From assembly GCF_011050415.1 (NCBI RefSeq), contig NZ_DRFS01000006.1, positions 1 to 64,000 of the forward strand: 64,000 nt of DNA. Direction: 5' to 3'. Shown here piece after piece: positions 45,056-55,442 of this stretch (positions are counted from its first letter, which is position 1; the number at the start of each line of letters is the position of its first letter). The stretch comes from Halomonas sp. Lineage in GTDB: Bacteria > Pseudomonadota > Gammaproteobacteria > Pseudomonadales > Halomonadaceae. The notes below the pieces were generated by a model. The model was not told the DNA's origin, searched no databases, and saw only the letters and a list, made by a program, of their open reading frames with translations. Both the position numbers and the translations under genes were made by a program.

Positions 45056-47265
45056 TAGAGCGGCACTCGTTGAGCACTTTCCAGTACTTCAATGGGAGCT
45101 CTTCGGGCGATTAACCGCCTTCGCCCCGCTTGATCAAAACGCACATCGATGACCGGGTCGTTAGGATTTCCTTCGACTGCGGCCACCTCACCCTCGCCAA
45201 ACACCGCATGATGAAGCCGCTGACCAGGGTAAAAGCAGGTGTCTGATGAATAAGCCGCTTTGCCCTCCTCCACTTGGGCCGCTGCCAGCACAATATCGTC
45301 GCGCCCCAATCGCGCCAGATAACGTTCGACTAGACTGACCGACGCTACCTGAAGCGCAGCCGTCGGGGCACTGCCACTCGATAGGCAAGAGGCCACGCGC
45401 ATACTGTCTTGCCAGGCACTTTCAGCGATAAAGCGACTGGGTCGATGCACACCGCCATCATGAAGTACTAACAGCTGCTCCTGGGCACGCGTAATCGCCA
45501 CGTAGAACAGCCGCCGCTCCTCCTCCAGACGTTCATCGCTAAGCGGGTTATCGCGGCTATAGTGGGGAAAATCTTCCTCATTAACCCCGGCGACCGCTAC
45601 GAGCGGCCACTCAAGCCCTTTTGCTCCGTGTACAGTACTGATCAGCACACCACCTGCCTGGTTCTCGACCGGACGTTCAAGCAGTTCGATGAAGGCATCG
45701 GGATCTTTCACGCTCTGCGCTTGTTCGATCAGTACGTCAAGCAAACGAACATCCTCTTCACCTTTATCTCGCCTTGCGGCGGCACGTTTGAGGGTTTTTT
45801 CCGCTTCAATGCTCTCTACCACATGGCGTAGCAGCTTGGCGGGTGGCCAGGCACTTAACTGAGGCAGCTCGCAAAGCAGCACCCAGCGCTTTTTAAGCGT
45901 GCGCCGCTGGATAGGCTTTAGCTCAGTCAGCACCGGGTCATGACGCTCGGGCCACTGCTGGGTGCTGGCCAGCTGCTGCGCCAACCTCTGTAACCGCTCT
46001 CTGGCCACAAATGGCGTTGGTTGTGAAAGTAGCAGTAATAACTGCTGCGGGTCGCGAAGCAGGTCTGGCCGACGAGAAAGCTTTAAGTAGCCTGCCAGCG
46101 CCTGCACCAGGGGCAAACGGAACACAAAGCGATCTTCCCGCTGAAGGCGAAATGGAATCCCCGCCTGCAACAGGGCAAGTTGGAACGGGACCGAGAGCGC
46201 CCAGCTACGTACCAGTAGACTAACCTCGTTAAACGCACGTCCCTGGGCCTGCCAATCCACTAATGCATCGAGTAGCAAGCGGCTCCCTTGCCCCACTGAA
46301 ACACGGGTCTCGGGATTATTGGCCGCAGCCAAGCAGAGCTGGTTGGGCCGCCGCCGGTTAGCGGCGATGGCGTGATTAGCGGCGAGCGCCAAGGCATGAC
46401 CATGGCGGAAAGTCGTCGATAATGGGTAGTCGGTCGCTTCGCCGAAAGTAGCGGTAAAATTTTCCAGCATGGTGTCAGGCTTGGCACCGCGCCACTCATA
46501 AATACATTGATTGGCATCACCTACCGCCATCACCTCGGCACGGCTGCCCACCAGTACGGATAAAAGACGCTGCTGAGCGGCATTGATATCCTGATACTCA
46601 TCAATAATGACATGATCGAGAAAGCCCTCTACCCTGCCTCTTAGGGCGACATCCGCTTCTAGCGCCAGTAGCGGACGATAAAGCAGATCGGCATAGGTCA
46701 TCACCCCTTCCGCTTCTAATAACCGCTCTGCCTCGGTAAACGCTGCTGGAAAATAGTCGGTATCAGGATCGAAATTGAGTCGCTCGTAGAGCGCTGCTGG
46801 CGTGATCATTTCGGCTTTAACTAAGCCACAAAAGTGGGCTAAGGTTTCAAGTCGATCGGCTTCCAGCGCAGCGTCGCGTCGCTCAACCGCATCACGCAGC
46901 ACATTGAGACTCGCCTGACGCAGCAGACGCTCTAGCTGCCAATCTGCTGATAGCAAGCGTCGCGGAGCAAGCGCTCCCCAGCGGCAAAGACTCTGGGTTA
47001 ATCGATGCCCTAGTGAGTGAAAGGTACGTACATCGGGTAGTGCCTGTCCGGCGGGTGCCATGATCATTAAGCGGCGCTGGAAATCATCCTTGGCGGAGCG
47101 GTTAAACATCAGCACTAAAATGCGCTTTGGCGGCACGTCACTGGCCAGCAAATGCAGTACACGCGCCGCCATAGTAGTGGTTTTACCGGCCCCCGCCACC
47201 GCTGCTACCCGCGCATGGCCGGTACAATGATTAACAACAGCTTGCTGTTCAGCGGTTAACTTCAC
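45055..47265 (-). CDS. UvrD/Rep-type superfamily 1 DNA helicase
   Basis: A 736-residue SF1A 3'-5' helicase. Motifs in order: L-T-A-E-Q-Q-A-V-V, Walker A A-G-A-G-K-T-T-T, F-N-R-S-A-K-D-D-F, D-E-Y-Q-D-I-N-A-A-Q (Walker B), G-D-A-N-Q-C-I-Y-E-W-R-G-A, S-T-V-H-G-A-K-G-L-E-W, and Y-V-A-I-T-R-A-Q-E-Q-L-L. The C-terminal about 60 residues (L-H-H-A-V-F-G-E-G-E-V, then V-R-F-D-Q-A-G-R-R-R-L) look like the Tudor-like domain of UvrD/PcrA. It diverges from UvrD and Rep, so no symbol is given. The start overlaps the DUF1285 stop by 4 bases. Confidence 0.88.
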   Translation of the reverse strand: MKLTAEQQAVVNHCTGHARVAAVAGAGKTTTMAARVLHLLASDVPPKRILVLMFNRSAKDDFQRRLMIMAPAGQALPDVRTFHSLGHRLTQSLCRWGALAPRRLLSADWQLERLLRQASLNVLRDAVERRDAALEADRLETLAHFCGLVKAEMITPAALYERLNFDPDTDYFPAAFTEAERLLEAEGVMTYADLLYRPLLALEADVALRGRVEGFLDHVIIDEYQDINAAQQRLLSVLVGSRAEVMAVGDANQCIYEWRGAKPDTMLENFTATFGEATDYPLSTTFRHGHALALAANHAIAANRRRPNQLCLAAANNPETRVSVGQGSRLLLDALVDWQAQGRAFNEVSLLVRSWALSVPFQLALLQAGIPFRLQREDRFVFRLPLVQALAGYLKLSRRPDLLRDPQQLLLLLSQPTPFVARERLQRLAQQLASTQQWPERHDPVLTELKPIQRRTLKKRWVLLCELPQLSAWPPAKLLRHVVESIEAEKTLKRAAARRDKGEEDVRLLDVLIEQAQSVKDPDAFIELLERPVENQAGGVLISTVHGAKGLEWPLVAVAGVNEEDFPHYSRDNPLSDERLEEERRLFYVAITRAQEQLLVLHDGGVHRPSRFIAESAWQDSMRVASCLSSGSAPTAALQVASVSLVERYLARLGRDDIVLAAAQVEEGKAAYSSDTCFYPGQRLHHAVFGEGEVAAVEGNPNDPVIDVRFDQAGRRRLIARRAPIEVLESAQRVPL

Positions 47266-47843
47266 GTCGCCTCGCCTGCGCGTTCATCATCAAGCTGCCC
47301 TAGGACAAACCACTGCCCGGCGCTCATTAGCCCGATCTCGCTAGTCCCATCACCTAAGTCCCGGCTTTCAGCAGCCTCAATCAACGGGTAATACACATTG
47401 CGGTGCAGCCGTGCAGCCAAACCGAAACGCACCGGCAGTTGCGGCACCGCCTCGCCTTTGGGCGTTAACGTTACGGCGAGAGGATGCTCGGCATCTAGGC
47501 GCACAACGTCATCAAACTGAGTAGTGAACCACCAGGCATCGTCACGGAAGTCGGCCTCTACTGCGACCAGTGGCAAGTCTTCGACCTGGATGCGCCAGCG
47601 CTCTACCGGGGTGACCAAACAGTAACCGTCAGCATCAAGGCGCAGCAGCGTAGCTAATAGTCGCGCCACCTTGGGGCGGGCAAATGGCTTACCTTCGTGC
47701 CACCAACGACCGTCCGCATCAATACTGATATTGATATCGCCGGAAAGCGCAGGCTGCCACTCATCCAAGGGTGGGATAGAACTGGCGCTCTCTCCATCCT
47801 GATTATGTTGCTGTAGCAATCGATCAATATTCAACTCGCCCAC
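47262..47843 (-). CDS. DUF1285 domain protein
   Basis: A 193-residue protein of the DUF1285 family; function unknown. Family-typical stretches are I-D-A-D-G-R-W-W-H-E-G-K-P-F-A-R near residue 42, L-R-L-D-A-D-G-Y-C-L-V-T-P-V-E-R-W-R-I-Q-V-E-D-L-P-L-V-A in the middle, and R-L-H-R-N-V-Y-Y-P-L near residue 150. No membrane segment or signal peptide is visible. It is translationally coupled (ATGA) to the downstream helicase and 29 bases after tatD. Confidence 0.85.
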   Translation of the reverse strand: MGELNIDRLLQQHNQDGESASSIPPLDEWQPALSGDINISIDADGRWWHEGKPFARPKVARLLATLLRLDADGYCLVTPVERWRIQVEDLPLVAVEADFRDDAWWFTTQFDDVVRLDAEHPLAVTLTPKGEAVPQLPVRFGLAARLHRNVYYPLIEAAESRDLGDGTSEIGLMSAGQWFVLGQLDDERAGEAT

Positions 47844-47872
47844 CTCACTTGATCATTGGTCGCACGGTCGAG

Positions 47873-48721
47873 TTATAGCAAACCAGACTGCGCCAACGCT
47901 TCCTTGACGTGTACCGGCGCATCAGGGGCCGCTGCACGGAACAGTTGATAAAAGTTGGCGGTGGTTTGCATGGCCACTTCATCAACACTTATGCCCCGCT
48001 CATTGGCAATACACTCAGCCACTTTCACTACCCAGGCTGGCTCATTAGGCTTACCGCGATAAGGCACCGGCGCAAGATAGGGGCTGTCAGTCTCGATCAG
48101 CAGTCGGTCTAATGGCAACTGACGGGCAAGTTCTCTGAGCGGTTCAGCATTACGAAAGGTAATTATTCCTGAGAGCGAAATATAAAAACCGAGCCTTACT
48201 GCTTCACGGGCCATCGCCAAGTCCTCAGTAAAACAGTGTAATACACCGCCCACCCGCGGGTCGCTGTATTCACGCAGCAGCGCCAGTGTCTCCTGTCTGG
48301 CTTCACGGGTATGAACAATGACCGGAAGATCCAGCTCTCGGGCGGCGATCAAATGCCGTTTAAAGCGCTCATGCTGTACGTCGACAGGCACGCTGTCGCG
48401 GTAGTGATAATCCAGGCCAGTTTCACCAATCGCGACCGCACCAAACTGTTCAGCAGCATCTTTGATGTCGGCAACGCTTGGCTCGCTCTCGGCACCCTCT
48501 TTTTCCGCAGGGCTATGTAGAGGATGCATACCAGCGGAAATCACCACATCTTGATGCGCGCGGGCAATGGCAGCCAATTGCGGCATCTCTTCCAAGCTGA
48601 CCGCTACGGCAAGAAATTGGCTGACGTGGGCAGCGCGCGCAGCTGCCAACGTGGCGGCGATATCGCCGCCATGGGTCTGCTCTGACAGGCGATCTAAATG
48701 ACAGTGTGAATCAACAAACAT
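47873..48721 (-). CDS. TatD family metal-dependent deoxyribonuclease
   Basis: TIM-barrel hydrolase of the TatD/YcfH family, active as a 3'-5' DNase where tested. Metal-binding motifs are F-V-D-S-H-C-H-L-D at the start, I-G-E-T-G-L-D-Y, V-I-V-H-T-R, H-C-F and E-T-D-S-P-Y-L-A-P. The frame opens at 48775, but M-F-V-D-S-H-C-H begins at ATG 48721, with GAG shortly upstream, giving the family's normal length (282 residues). Its place beside pilZ, holB and tmk matches YcfH-like genes in other gammaproteobacteria. Confidence 0.92.
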   Translation of the reverse strand: MFVDSHCHLDRLSEQTHGGDIAATLAAARAAHVSQFLAVAVSLEEMPQLAAIARAHQDVVISAGMHPLHSPAEKEGAESEPSVADIKDAAEQFGAVAIGETGLDYHYRDSVPVDVQHERFKRHLIAARELDLPVIVHTREARQETLALLREYSDPRVGGVLHCFTEDLAMAREAVRLGFYISLSGIITFRNAEPLRELARQLPLDRLLIETDSPYLAPVPYRGKPNEPAWVVKVAECIANERGISVDEVAMQTTANFYQLFRAAAPDAPVHVKEALAQSGLL

Positions 48722-48790
48722 ATAAGTCTCGGCAACAGGTAAGCCATCACTACGATGAGAATTACACTCAAACATAAGCGACGGTTTAAT

Positions 48791-49126
48791 TCAGAGCGTG
48801 AACGACGGGGCTGCTTTATCTAACTGACCGGCTAGCAGGGTCTCAATACGAGCACGCACAGGGTAATCTTGTTGGCTGAAATGCAGGCCAATACCCGGCA
48901 TACGCCTCCCGCTAACACCTTCTGGGGATACCCAAACGACGCTTCCAGTGATCGAAAGGCGCTCGCTTTCGCCAGGAAGCGTGAGCAGTAAAAACACTTG
49001 CTGGCCCAGCGCATAGGGGGTCTGGGTAGGGACAAAAATCCCCCCATGATCCAGGAAAGGCATATAGGCGGAAAGCAGCGTCGGCACATCGGGTACGGTT
49101 AGAGAGAGCGCTTTTTGGGCGGCCAT
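48791..49126 (-). CDS. pilZ: PilZ domain protein
   Basis: A 111-residue single-domain protein of the type IV pilus PilZ class, as found next to holB in Pseudomonas. The N-terminus (L-S-L-T-V-P-D-V-P-T-L-L-S-A-Y-M-P-F-L) is followed by G-G-I-F-V-P-T and G-S-V-V-W-V-S-P-E. The Arg-rich c-di-GMP motif of canonical PilZ domains is not visible, consistent with pilus-type PilZ proteins that do not bind the nucleotide. No pilus gene is in the window. Confidence 0.9.
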   Translation of the reverse strand: MAAQKALSLTVPDVPTLLSAYMPFLDHGGIFVPTQTPYALGQQVFLLLTLPGESERLSITGSVVWVSPEGVSGRRMPGIGLHFSQQDYPVRARIETLLAGQLDKAAPSFTL

Positions 49127-49198
49127 GACAACCTCGCAGCAGTGCCGTGGAACAAATAATTAAACGTAATAAACTGGGTAATGCAATTACCTAAAAAC

Positions 49199-49260
49199 AC
49201 CTAACGATAAACACTTAGCCATAGATACTTAGACATAAATACTTAGCCATAAATACTTCG

Positions 49261-49268
<8 letters not shown>
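49199..49268 (-). repeat. 14-bp tandem repeat, 5 copies, spanning the holB stop
   Basis: Plus-strand units from 49199 are ACCTAACGATAAAC, ACTTAGCCATAGAT, ACTTAGACATAAAT, ACTTAGCCATAAAT and ACTTCGCTATGAAC, exactly 14 bases each with no spacers. The last copy overlaps the holB stop codon (49261-49263). The array fills half of the holB-pilZ gap. Confidence 0.92.
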
Positions 49269-50900
<1,632 letters not shown>

Positions 50901-50910
50901 TTATTTTGAT

Positions 50911-50937
50911 AATGGCTGACTTAAGCAGTCAGCCATT
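50911..50937. other. Perfect 11-bp stem-loop between mltG and tmk
   Basis: AATGGCTGACT (50911-50921) pairs perfectly with AGTCAGCCATT (50927-50937) over a 5-base loop, 17 bases before the tmk start. No T-run follows on the minus strand, so it may protect mRNA ends or partially attenuate. Confidence 0.7.
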
Positions 50938-50954
50938 GGTGATGGGCCATGTTT

Positions 50955-50982
50955 ATTAACGATTGCGAATTAACGATTACGA
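50955..50982 (-). repeat. 14-bp tandem duplication at the mltG stop codon
   Basis: ATTAACGATTGCGA and ATTAACGATTACGA are adjacent on the plus strand (13 of 14 identical). The mltG TAA (50970-50972) is inside the second copy; the first duplicates the same sequence just after the stop. Confidence 0.9.
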
Positions 50983-51977
50983 ATATAGCGGTTAACAGCA
51001 TTATTGTGCTCGCGTAGGGTACGCGAAAAGTGATGCGTACCATCGCCACGAGAAACGAAATAGAGCGTTTCCCCAGGCAGAGGATTCACCGCCGCTTCCA
51101 ACGAAGCACGCCCTGGCATGGCAATCGGCGTAGGCGGCATTCCGTCAATTACGTAGGTGTTGTATGGCGTAGCCTCGCGTATATCAGCGCGGGTAATCCG
51201 GCCCTCATATCGCTCCCCCATACCATAAATAATCGTTGGGTCTGTTTGCAGTCGCATGCCTTGCTCCATACGACGCTTAAACACACCGGCAATTTCGCGC
51301 CGCTCTTCAGGAGCCCCGGTTTCACGCTCAATCAATGAAGCCATAATCAGCGCCTCGTAAGGAGAGTCGATGGTTAAACCCTCAACCCGCTCCTCCCATA
51401 CCTCTTCAAGAATGCGCTCCATACGATTCAAGGATTGGCGCAGAATATCAACATCACTCATTCCCAAGTGATAGCGATAGGTATCGGGGAAAAACCAGCC
51501 TTCAGGAAAAGTCCCTTCCCGATCAAGCAGTGCCATTATTTCTTCATCGCTCATATCGGCCGTGCGATTCTCCAGCTTGGGAGCGGCATTCAACAGCTCG
51601 CGCATTTGCCGGAAGGACCACCCTTCTGGAATGGTTAACGGATAAGTGACTACCCGGTCGCTGCCCAGCAGCGCCATCATCTCAAGGCCACTCATATCCG
51701 GCTGTAACTGGTACTCGCCGGTGCGTAACCGAGGCATGCGTTCAGGCTCAACACGGGCCAACAAGCGAAACGCCCAGGCGTCCTTAACGACGCCTTCGGC
51801 CTCCAACTGCGCGACAACTTGGTTGAACCCTGCACCGGCAGGAACCTGATAAAGCATTGGCTCATCAATTGCGAGTGGCGCCTCAAGGCGACTCTGCCAA
51901 TAGAAATAGCCACCTGCGGCGCCTGCCGCCCCGACAGCCACTAACACCAATAACGCGATGAATAAACGTTTCAACAT
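50970..51977 (-). CDS. mltG: Endolytic murein transglycosylase MltG (YceG)
   Basis: Inner-membrane lytic transglycosylase that cuts nascent glycan strands. An N-terminal TM (about 3-25) is followed by a LysM-like part (Y-Q-V-P-A-G-A-G-F-N-Q-V-V). The YceG catalytic domain has A-S-L-I-E-R-E-T-G with the catalytic Glu, L-Q-T-D-P-T-I-I-Y-G, Y-N-T-Y-V-I-D-G-M-P-P-T-P-I and F-V-S-R-G-D-G-T-H-H-F-S. The frame opens at 52025, but GAGG lies 4 bases before ATG 51977 (335 residues), which starts right at the membrane anchor. The stop lies in a 14-bp duplication. Confidence 0.94.
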   Translation of the reverse strand: MLKRLFIALLVLVAVGAAGAAGGYFYWQSRLEAPLAIDEPMLYQVPAGAGFNQVVAQLEAEGVVKDAWAFRLLARVEPERMPRLRTGEYQLQPDMSGLEMMALLGSDRVVTYPLTIPEGWSFRQMRELLNAAPKLENRTADMSDEEIMALLDREGTFPEGWFFPDTYRYHLGMSDVDILRQSLNRMERILEEVWEERVEGLTIDSPYEALIMASLIERETGAPEERREIAGVFKRRMEQGMRLQTDPTIIYGMGERYEGRITRADIREATPYNTYVIDGMPPTPIAMPGRASLEAAVNPLPGETLYFVSRGDGTHHFSRTLREHNNAVNRYIRNR

Positions 51978-52005
51978 GACACCTCGAATAATGTCGCAGC
52001 AGTCG

Positions 52006-52848
52006 CTAATAAGCCGACGACTCATAGCCTAGTAGTTGATGCGCAATGCGCTGTAGCGGATCCCGCATGCCCACCTTCCAGCGCGCAAGTGGCGAGCCAT
52101 CGGCTGCGAGCAGTGTGGTCACCGGCCATATGCCCTGCACTGAATTGCCCACCCAGCACTGGGCCGCCTTGGCAAGCTGGCTCAATGGCAACGCCCCCTG
52201 ACGCACCAAGCCTTGGTCGATTAACGCAGCACGCAGCGTACCTGCAACGCCACACTGGTCAAGTAACGGTGTGAACACCTCGCCTGACTGCTGCCAAAAC
52301 ACATTCATACTGGTCGCCTCAATAACCAACCCTTCGCTATCGGCCAGCACACCTTCGGCAATACTGGCGTCACTCCACTCTTGGCGAGCCAGTACGTTTT
52401 CAAGCCGATTGAGGTGTTTAATACCTGCCAAACGCGGCTGATGGCCAAGACGCAAGTCACAAATACGTACGGTAACGCCCTGCTGCCAGCGATTGATCGA
52501 GGGTTTAAAAGGTGTTCGTTGGCTAAGTAACCGGGGGGTCACCACTTCCGGCTGAGCGTAGCCTCGCCCACCGCTACCCCGGGTAAGCACGATTTTTAGT
52601 ACTTCCAGATCGGCCGTAGGCTGACCTTGCCAAGTCGCCTCAAGGGATGCTTGGCAAGGTAACGCTATACCTAAGCGCTGACAGCCCAGCGCCAGCCGTG
52701 CAGCGTGATAATGCCACAGCACTGGTGCGCCAGCGCGCACCAGAACGGTTTCAAACAGGCCATCACCATACGCTAGCCCGCGGTCATCAAATGGCACTTG
52801 ATGCTCGCCAGACAATGAGGGCTTGGCAGGCCGAGAGGGCTGAGCCAT
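52006..52848 (-). CDS. pabC: 4-amino-4-deoxychorismate lyase
   Basis: PLP fold type IV enzyme that makes 4-aminobenzoate for folate. The N-terminal D-D-R-G-L-A-Y-G-D-G-L-F-E-T is the class IV signature. The PLP lysine is in G-I-K-H-L-N-R-L-E-N-V, followed by E-G-L-V-I-E-A-T-S-M-N-V-F-W. The start is uncertain: TTG 52854 directly follows the fabF stop and ATG 52848 is two codons later; neither has a clear ribosome site. It sits between fabF and mltG as in Pseudomonas and E. coli. Confidence 0.92.
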   Translation of the reverse strand: MAQPSRPAKPSLSGEHQVPFDDRGLAYGDGLFETVLVRAGAPVLWHYHAARLALGCQRLGIALPCQASLEATWQGQPTADLEVLKIVLTRGSGGRGYAQPEVVTPRLLSQRTPFKPSINRWQQGVTVRICDLRLGHQPRLAGIKHLNRLENVLARQEWSDASIAEGVLADSEGLVIEATSMNVFWQQSGEVFTPLLDQCGVAGTLRAALIDQGLVRQGALPLSQLAKAAQCWVGNSVQGIWPVTTLLAADGSPLARWKVGMRDPLQRIAHQLLGYESSAY

Positions 52849-52854
52849 CTGCAA

Positions 52855-54093
52855 CTAGATCTTTTTAAACAACAGCGAACCGTTAGTACCGCCAAAGCCG
52901 AACGAGTTAGAGAGCGCCATCTCAATGCGCATATTACGTGCGGTATGCGGCACATAATCAAGGTTGCAGCCTTCCTGGGGGTTATCCAGATTAATCGTCG
53001 GTGGTGCCACCTGATCACGAATCGCCAAGATGCAAAATACCGCTTCAACCGCGCCCGCGGCACCCAATAGATGACCAATCATCGATTTAGTGGAGCTCAC
53101 TGCGATACTCTTAGCGGCACCTCCCAAGACGTTTTCAATCGCTCGGCTTTCGGCTAAATCGCCCGCTGCCGTCGAGGTTCCGTGGGCATTGATATAGTGC
53201 ACTTCCGAAACATCTATTTGGGCATCTTTGATCGCATTGCGCATAGATAACGCCGCACCACGCCCATCTTCAGGGGGCGAGGTCATGTGGAAGGCATCAT
53301 CACTCATGCCGAATCCAACTAACTCCGCATAGATGTTAGCGCCACGGGCCTTTGCATGTTCATACTCTTCAAGCACCAAAATGCCGGCGCCGTCGGATAA
53401 AACGAAACCGTCACGGTCTACATCCCATGGACGACTTGCAGCCTGCGGGTCATCATTACGGGTAGATAGCGCGCGTGCTGCCGAAAAGCCTCCCAAGCCC
53501 AACGGCGTAGTGGCCATCTCAGCACCGCCACAGATCATCACATCAGCATCGCCATAGGCAATCGTACGTGCGCTGTAACCGATGTTATGAGTACCCGACG
53601 TACAGGCGGTCGTAATCGCAATATTAGGACCTCTAAAGCCATGCTGAATGGCCATATTGCCCGAAATCATATTGATAATAGAGCCAGGTACAAAGAACGG
53701 TGACACCTTCCGTGCACCGCCTTTATTCAGCGCATTGTGGTTATGCTCAATCATGGGCAATCCACCAATGCCTGAGCCAATAGCCACACCGATGCGATCC
53801 GCATTCGCTTCGGTACATTCAATACCGGAATCTTCTATCGCTTGGGCACCCGCAGCCATCCCGTATTGAATAAATAGATCCATCTTGCGGGCATCTTTGG
53901 GATTCAAATAGGGGCTGATATCAAAGTTTTTAATCGAACCACCAAAGCGTGTATTGAAGCCGCTGGTGTCAAAATGTTCAATCGCCGTAATGCCGCTTTT
54001 GCCTGCAACAATATTTGCCCACGACTCATCAACTTTATTGCCCACTGGGGTCACCAGGCCTAACCCAGTTACCACTACCCTTTTCCGTGCCAT
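52855..54093 (-). CDS. fabF: 3-oxoacyl-ACP synthase II
   Basis: Elongating condensing enzyme of type II fatty acid synthesis, important for cis-vaccenate formation. The Cys-His-His triad is in T-T-A-C-T-S-G, N-A-H-G-T-S-T and [12 protein letters not shown]. The glycine-rich end [10 protein letters not shown] is typical. GGAGG lies 7 bases before ATG 54093 ([10 protein letters not shown]); 412 residues. It is 192 bases after acpP, with two stem-loops in the gap. Confidence 0.97.
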   Translation of the reverse strand: MARKRVVVTGLGLVTPVGNKVDESWANIVAGKSGITAIEHFDTSGFNTRFGGSIKNFDISPYLNPKDARKMDLFIQYGMAAGAQAIEDSGIECTEANADRIGVAIGSGIGGLPMIEHNHNALNKGGARKVSPFFVPGSIINMISGNMAIQHGFRGPNIAITTACTSGTHNIGYSARTIAYGDADVMICGGAEMATTPLGLGGFSAARALSTRNDDPQAASRPWDVDRDGFVLSDGAGILVLEEYEHAKARGANIYAELVGFGMSDDAFHMTSPPEDGRGAALSMRNAIKDAQIDVSEVHYINAHGTSTAAGDLAESRAIENVLGGAAKSIAVSSTKSMIGHLLGAAGAVEAVFCILAIRDQVAPPTINLDNPQEGCNLDYVPHTARNMRIEMALSNSFGFGGTNGSLLFKKI

Positions 54094-54205
54094 CTGCTTT
54101 CCTCCAGGCATCCATGGTGACGCGACCCACTTGGGTCATCTGCTGCTTAAATTTGGTCAACAGTATAACGGAGATTGAACGTTATAAGCATTGTGGCAGC
54201 AAAGC

Positions 54206-54233
54206 AAAAAAGCCGCCCTACGAAAGGGCGGCT
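54206..54233 (-). terminator. Intrinsic terminator after acpP
   Basis: AGCCGCCCT (54211-54219) pairs with AGGGCGGCT (54225-54233) over a 5-base loop. The A5 run at 54206-54210 becomes T5 on the minus strand. It lies about 55 bases past the acpP stop, ahead of fabF, so acpP transcripts probably partly end here. Confidence 0.88.
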
Positions 54234-54236
54234 CTT

Positions 54237-54262
54237 AAGGTGGGTGACTAGCACCCCACCTT
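54237..54262. other. Second stem-loop between acpP and fabF
   Basis: AAGGTGGG (54237-54244) pairs with CCCACCTT (54255-54262) over a 10-base loop, immediately before the acpP terminator in the direction of transcription. Confidence 0.6.
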
Positions 54263-54285
54263 GGTTCGATGCATCGAATCAGCCC

Positions 54286-54519
54286 TTACTGGTGGGCGTT
54301 CACGTAATCGATGGCTTCTTGAACCGTGGTGATTTTCTCAGCTTCTTCATCAGGAATTTCAGTATCAAATTCCTCTTCCAAAGCCATTACCAACTCAACA
54401 GTGTCGAGCGAGTCCGCACCCAGGTCTTCTGTAAAAGAAGAGCTGTTCTGGATGTCTTCTTCTTTAACGTTCAGGCGCTCTGCTACAACTTTTTTAACGC
54501 GCTCTTCAATAGTACTCAT
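54286..54519 (-). CDS. acpP: Acyl carrier protein
   Basis: Central carrier of fatty acid synthesis. The 77-residue acidic protein has [10 protein letters not shown] at its start and the phosphopantetheine attachment motif [10 protein letters not shown], with Ser at position 37. AcpS (13.6 kb) should modify it. An open frame extends 20 codons upstream, but GGAG 7 bases before ATG 54519 and the invariant start fix the gene. It lies between fabG and fabF; strong 3' stem-loops fit its need for high expression. Confidence 0.98.
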   Translation of the reverse strand: MSTIEERVKKVVAERLNVKEEDIQNSSSFTEDLGADSLDTVELVMALEEEFDTEIPDEEAEKITTVQEAIDYVNAHQ

Positions 54520-54609
54520 CAACGTACTCCAGTCGTTCACATTAGCCGTTTTTGATAACCAGCTATTTGGAAACCGCAAGCCAAAAGCTGCGGGGTAGTT
54601 TATAGACGC

Positions 54610-54640
54610 CCTTAGGTCGACGCAACCGCCAAGCCTAAGG
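54610..54640. other. Stem-loop between fabG and acpP
   Basis: CCTTAGG (54610-54616) pairs with CCTAAGG (54634-54640) over a 17-base loop, directly after the fabG stop. No T-run; perhaps an RNA processing or stabilising element upstream of acpP. Confidence 0.45.
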
Positions 54641-54643
54641 CCA

Positions 54644-55387
54644 TCAACGCATATTCATGCCGCCGTTCACGTGGAGTGTCTCGCCAGTGATGTATCCAGC
54701 CGCATCACTGGTTAAAAACCCTACCGCGGCAGCGATCTCTTCCGGCGCCCCTAAACGGGCCAGCGGAATTTGCTTAAGCAACATTTCATGCTGCGCTTCT
54801 GGTAGCCCTTGGGTCATATCGGTGGCAATAAAGCCCGGCGCTACTGCGTTTACCGTTATGGCTCGCGATGATACCTCACGTGCCAATGCCCGACTAAACC
54901 CTTCCATGCCCGCTTTTGCCGCAGCATAGTTAGTTTGGCCCAGGTTACCCATGGTTGCCACCACAGAGCTAATAGACACGATACGCCCAAAACGCGCCTT
55001 AGTCATACCCCGCAAACATGCTTTACTTACACGATAGACAGACTTTAAGTTGGTATCCATAACGGAATCCCACTCGTCTTCCTTCATGCGCATCAACAAA
55101 TTGTCACGGGTAATACCGGCATTGTTAACCAAAATAGTCGGCGCACCAAAGCGCTCAGTAATGGCCTTCAACACCTCTTCAATACTGGCTTGGTCGGTTA
55201 CATTAAGGCATAGACCAGCCCCTTCAATACCGTTCTCTTTAAGATCGGCATCAATTTTTTCTGCACCGGCTTCACTTGTCGCTGTACCAATGACAATACG
55301 GCCTTGACGACCTAGTTCACGGGCAATGGCTTGGCCAATACCGCGACTAGCCCCCGTCACCAATGCAACTCTACGTTCTTGGGTCAT
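54644..55387 (-). CDS. fabG: 3-oxoacyl-ACP reductase
   Basis: NADPH-dependent short-chain reductase of the fatty acid cycle. The N-terminal [12 protein letters not shown] binds [18 protein letters not shown] follows. The catalytic Ser is in I-S-S-V-V-A-T-M-G and Tyr/Lys in Y-A-A-A-K-A-G. It ends [12 protein letters not shown], the FabG C-terminus. The 247-residue length is standard. It lies 55 bases after fabD. Confidence 0.97.
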   Translation of the reverse strand: MTQERRVALVTGASRGIGQAIARELGRQGRIVIGTATSEAGAEKIDADLKENGIEGAGLCLNVTDQASIEEVLKAITERFGAPTILVNNAGITRDNLLMRMKEDEWDSVMDTNLKSVYRVSKACLRGMTKARFGRIVSISSVVATMGNLGQTNYAAAKAGMEGFSRALAREVSSRAITVNAVAPGFIATDMTQGLPEAQHEMLLKQIPLARLGAPEEIAAAVGFLTSDAAGYITGETLHVNGGMNMR

Positions 55388-55442
55388 AACGTTCTGCCTT
55401 TAAGCGTGTCATCAAGCAAGGATAGCGCAAGATAATCTTCCG

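Noticed and set aside
45055..47265. Helicase as part of an antiphage defence system
   Set aside because: Neighbours are housekeeping replication genes and DUF1285; no nuclease or defence-associated partner is adjacent.
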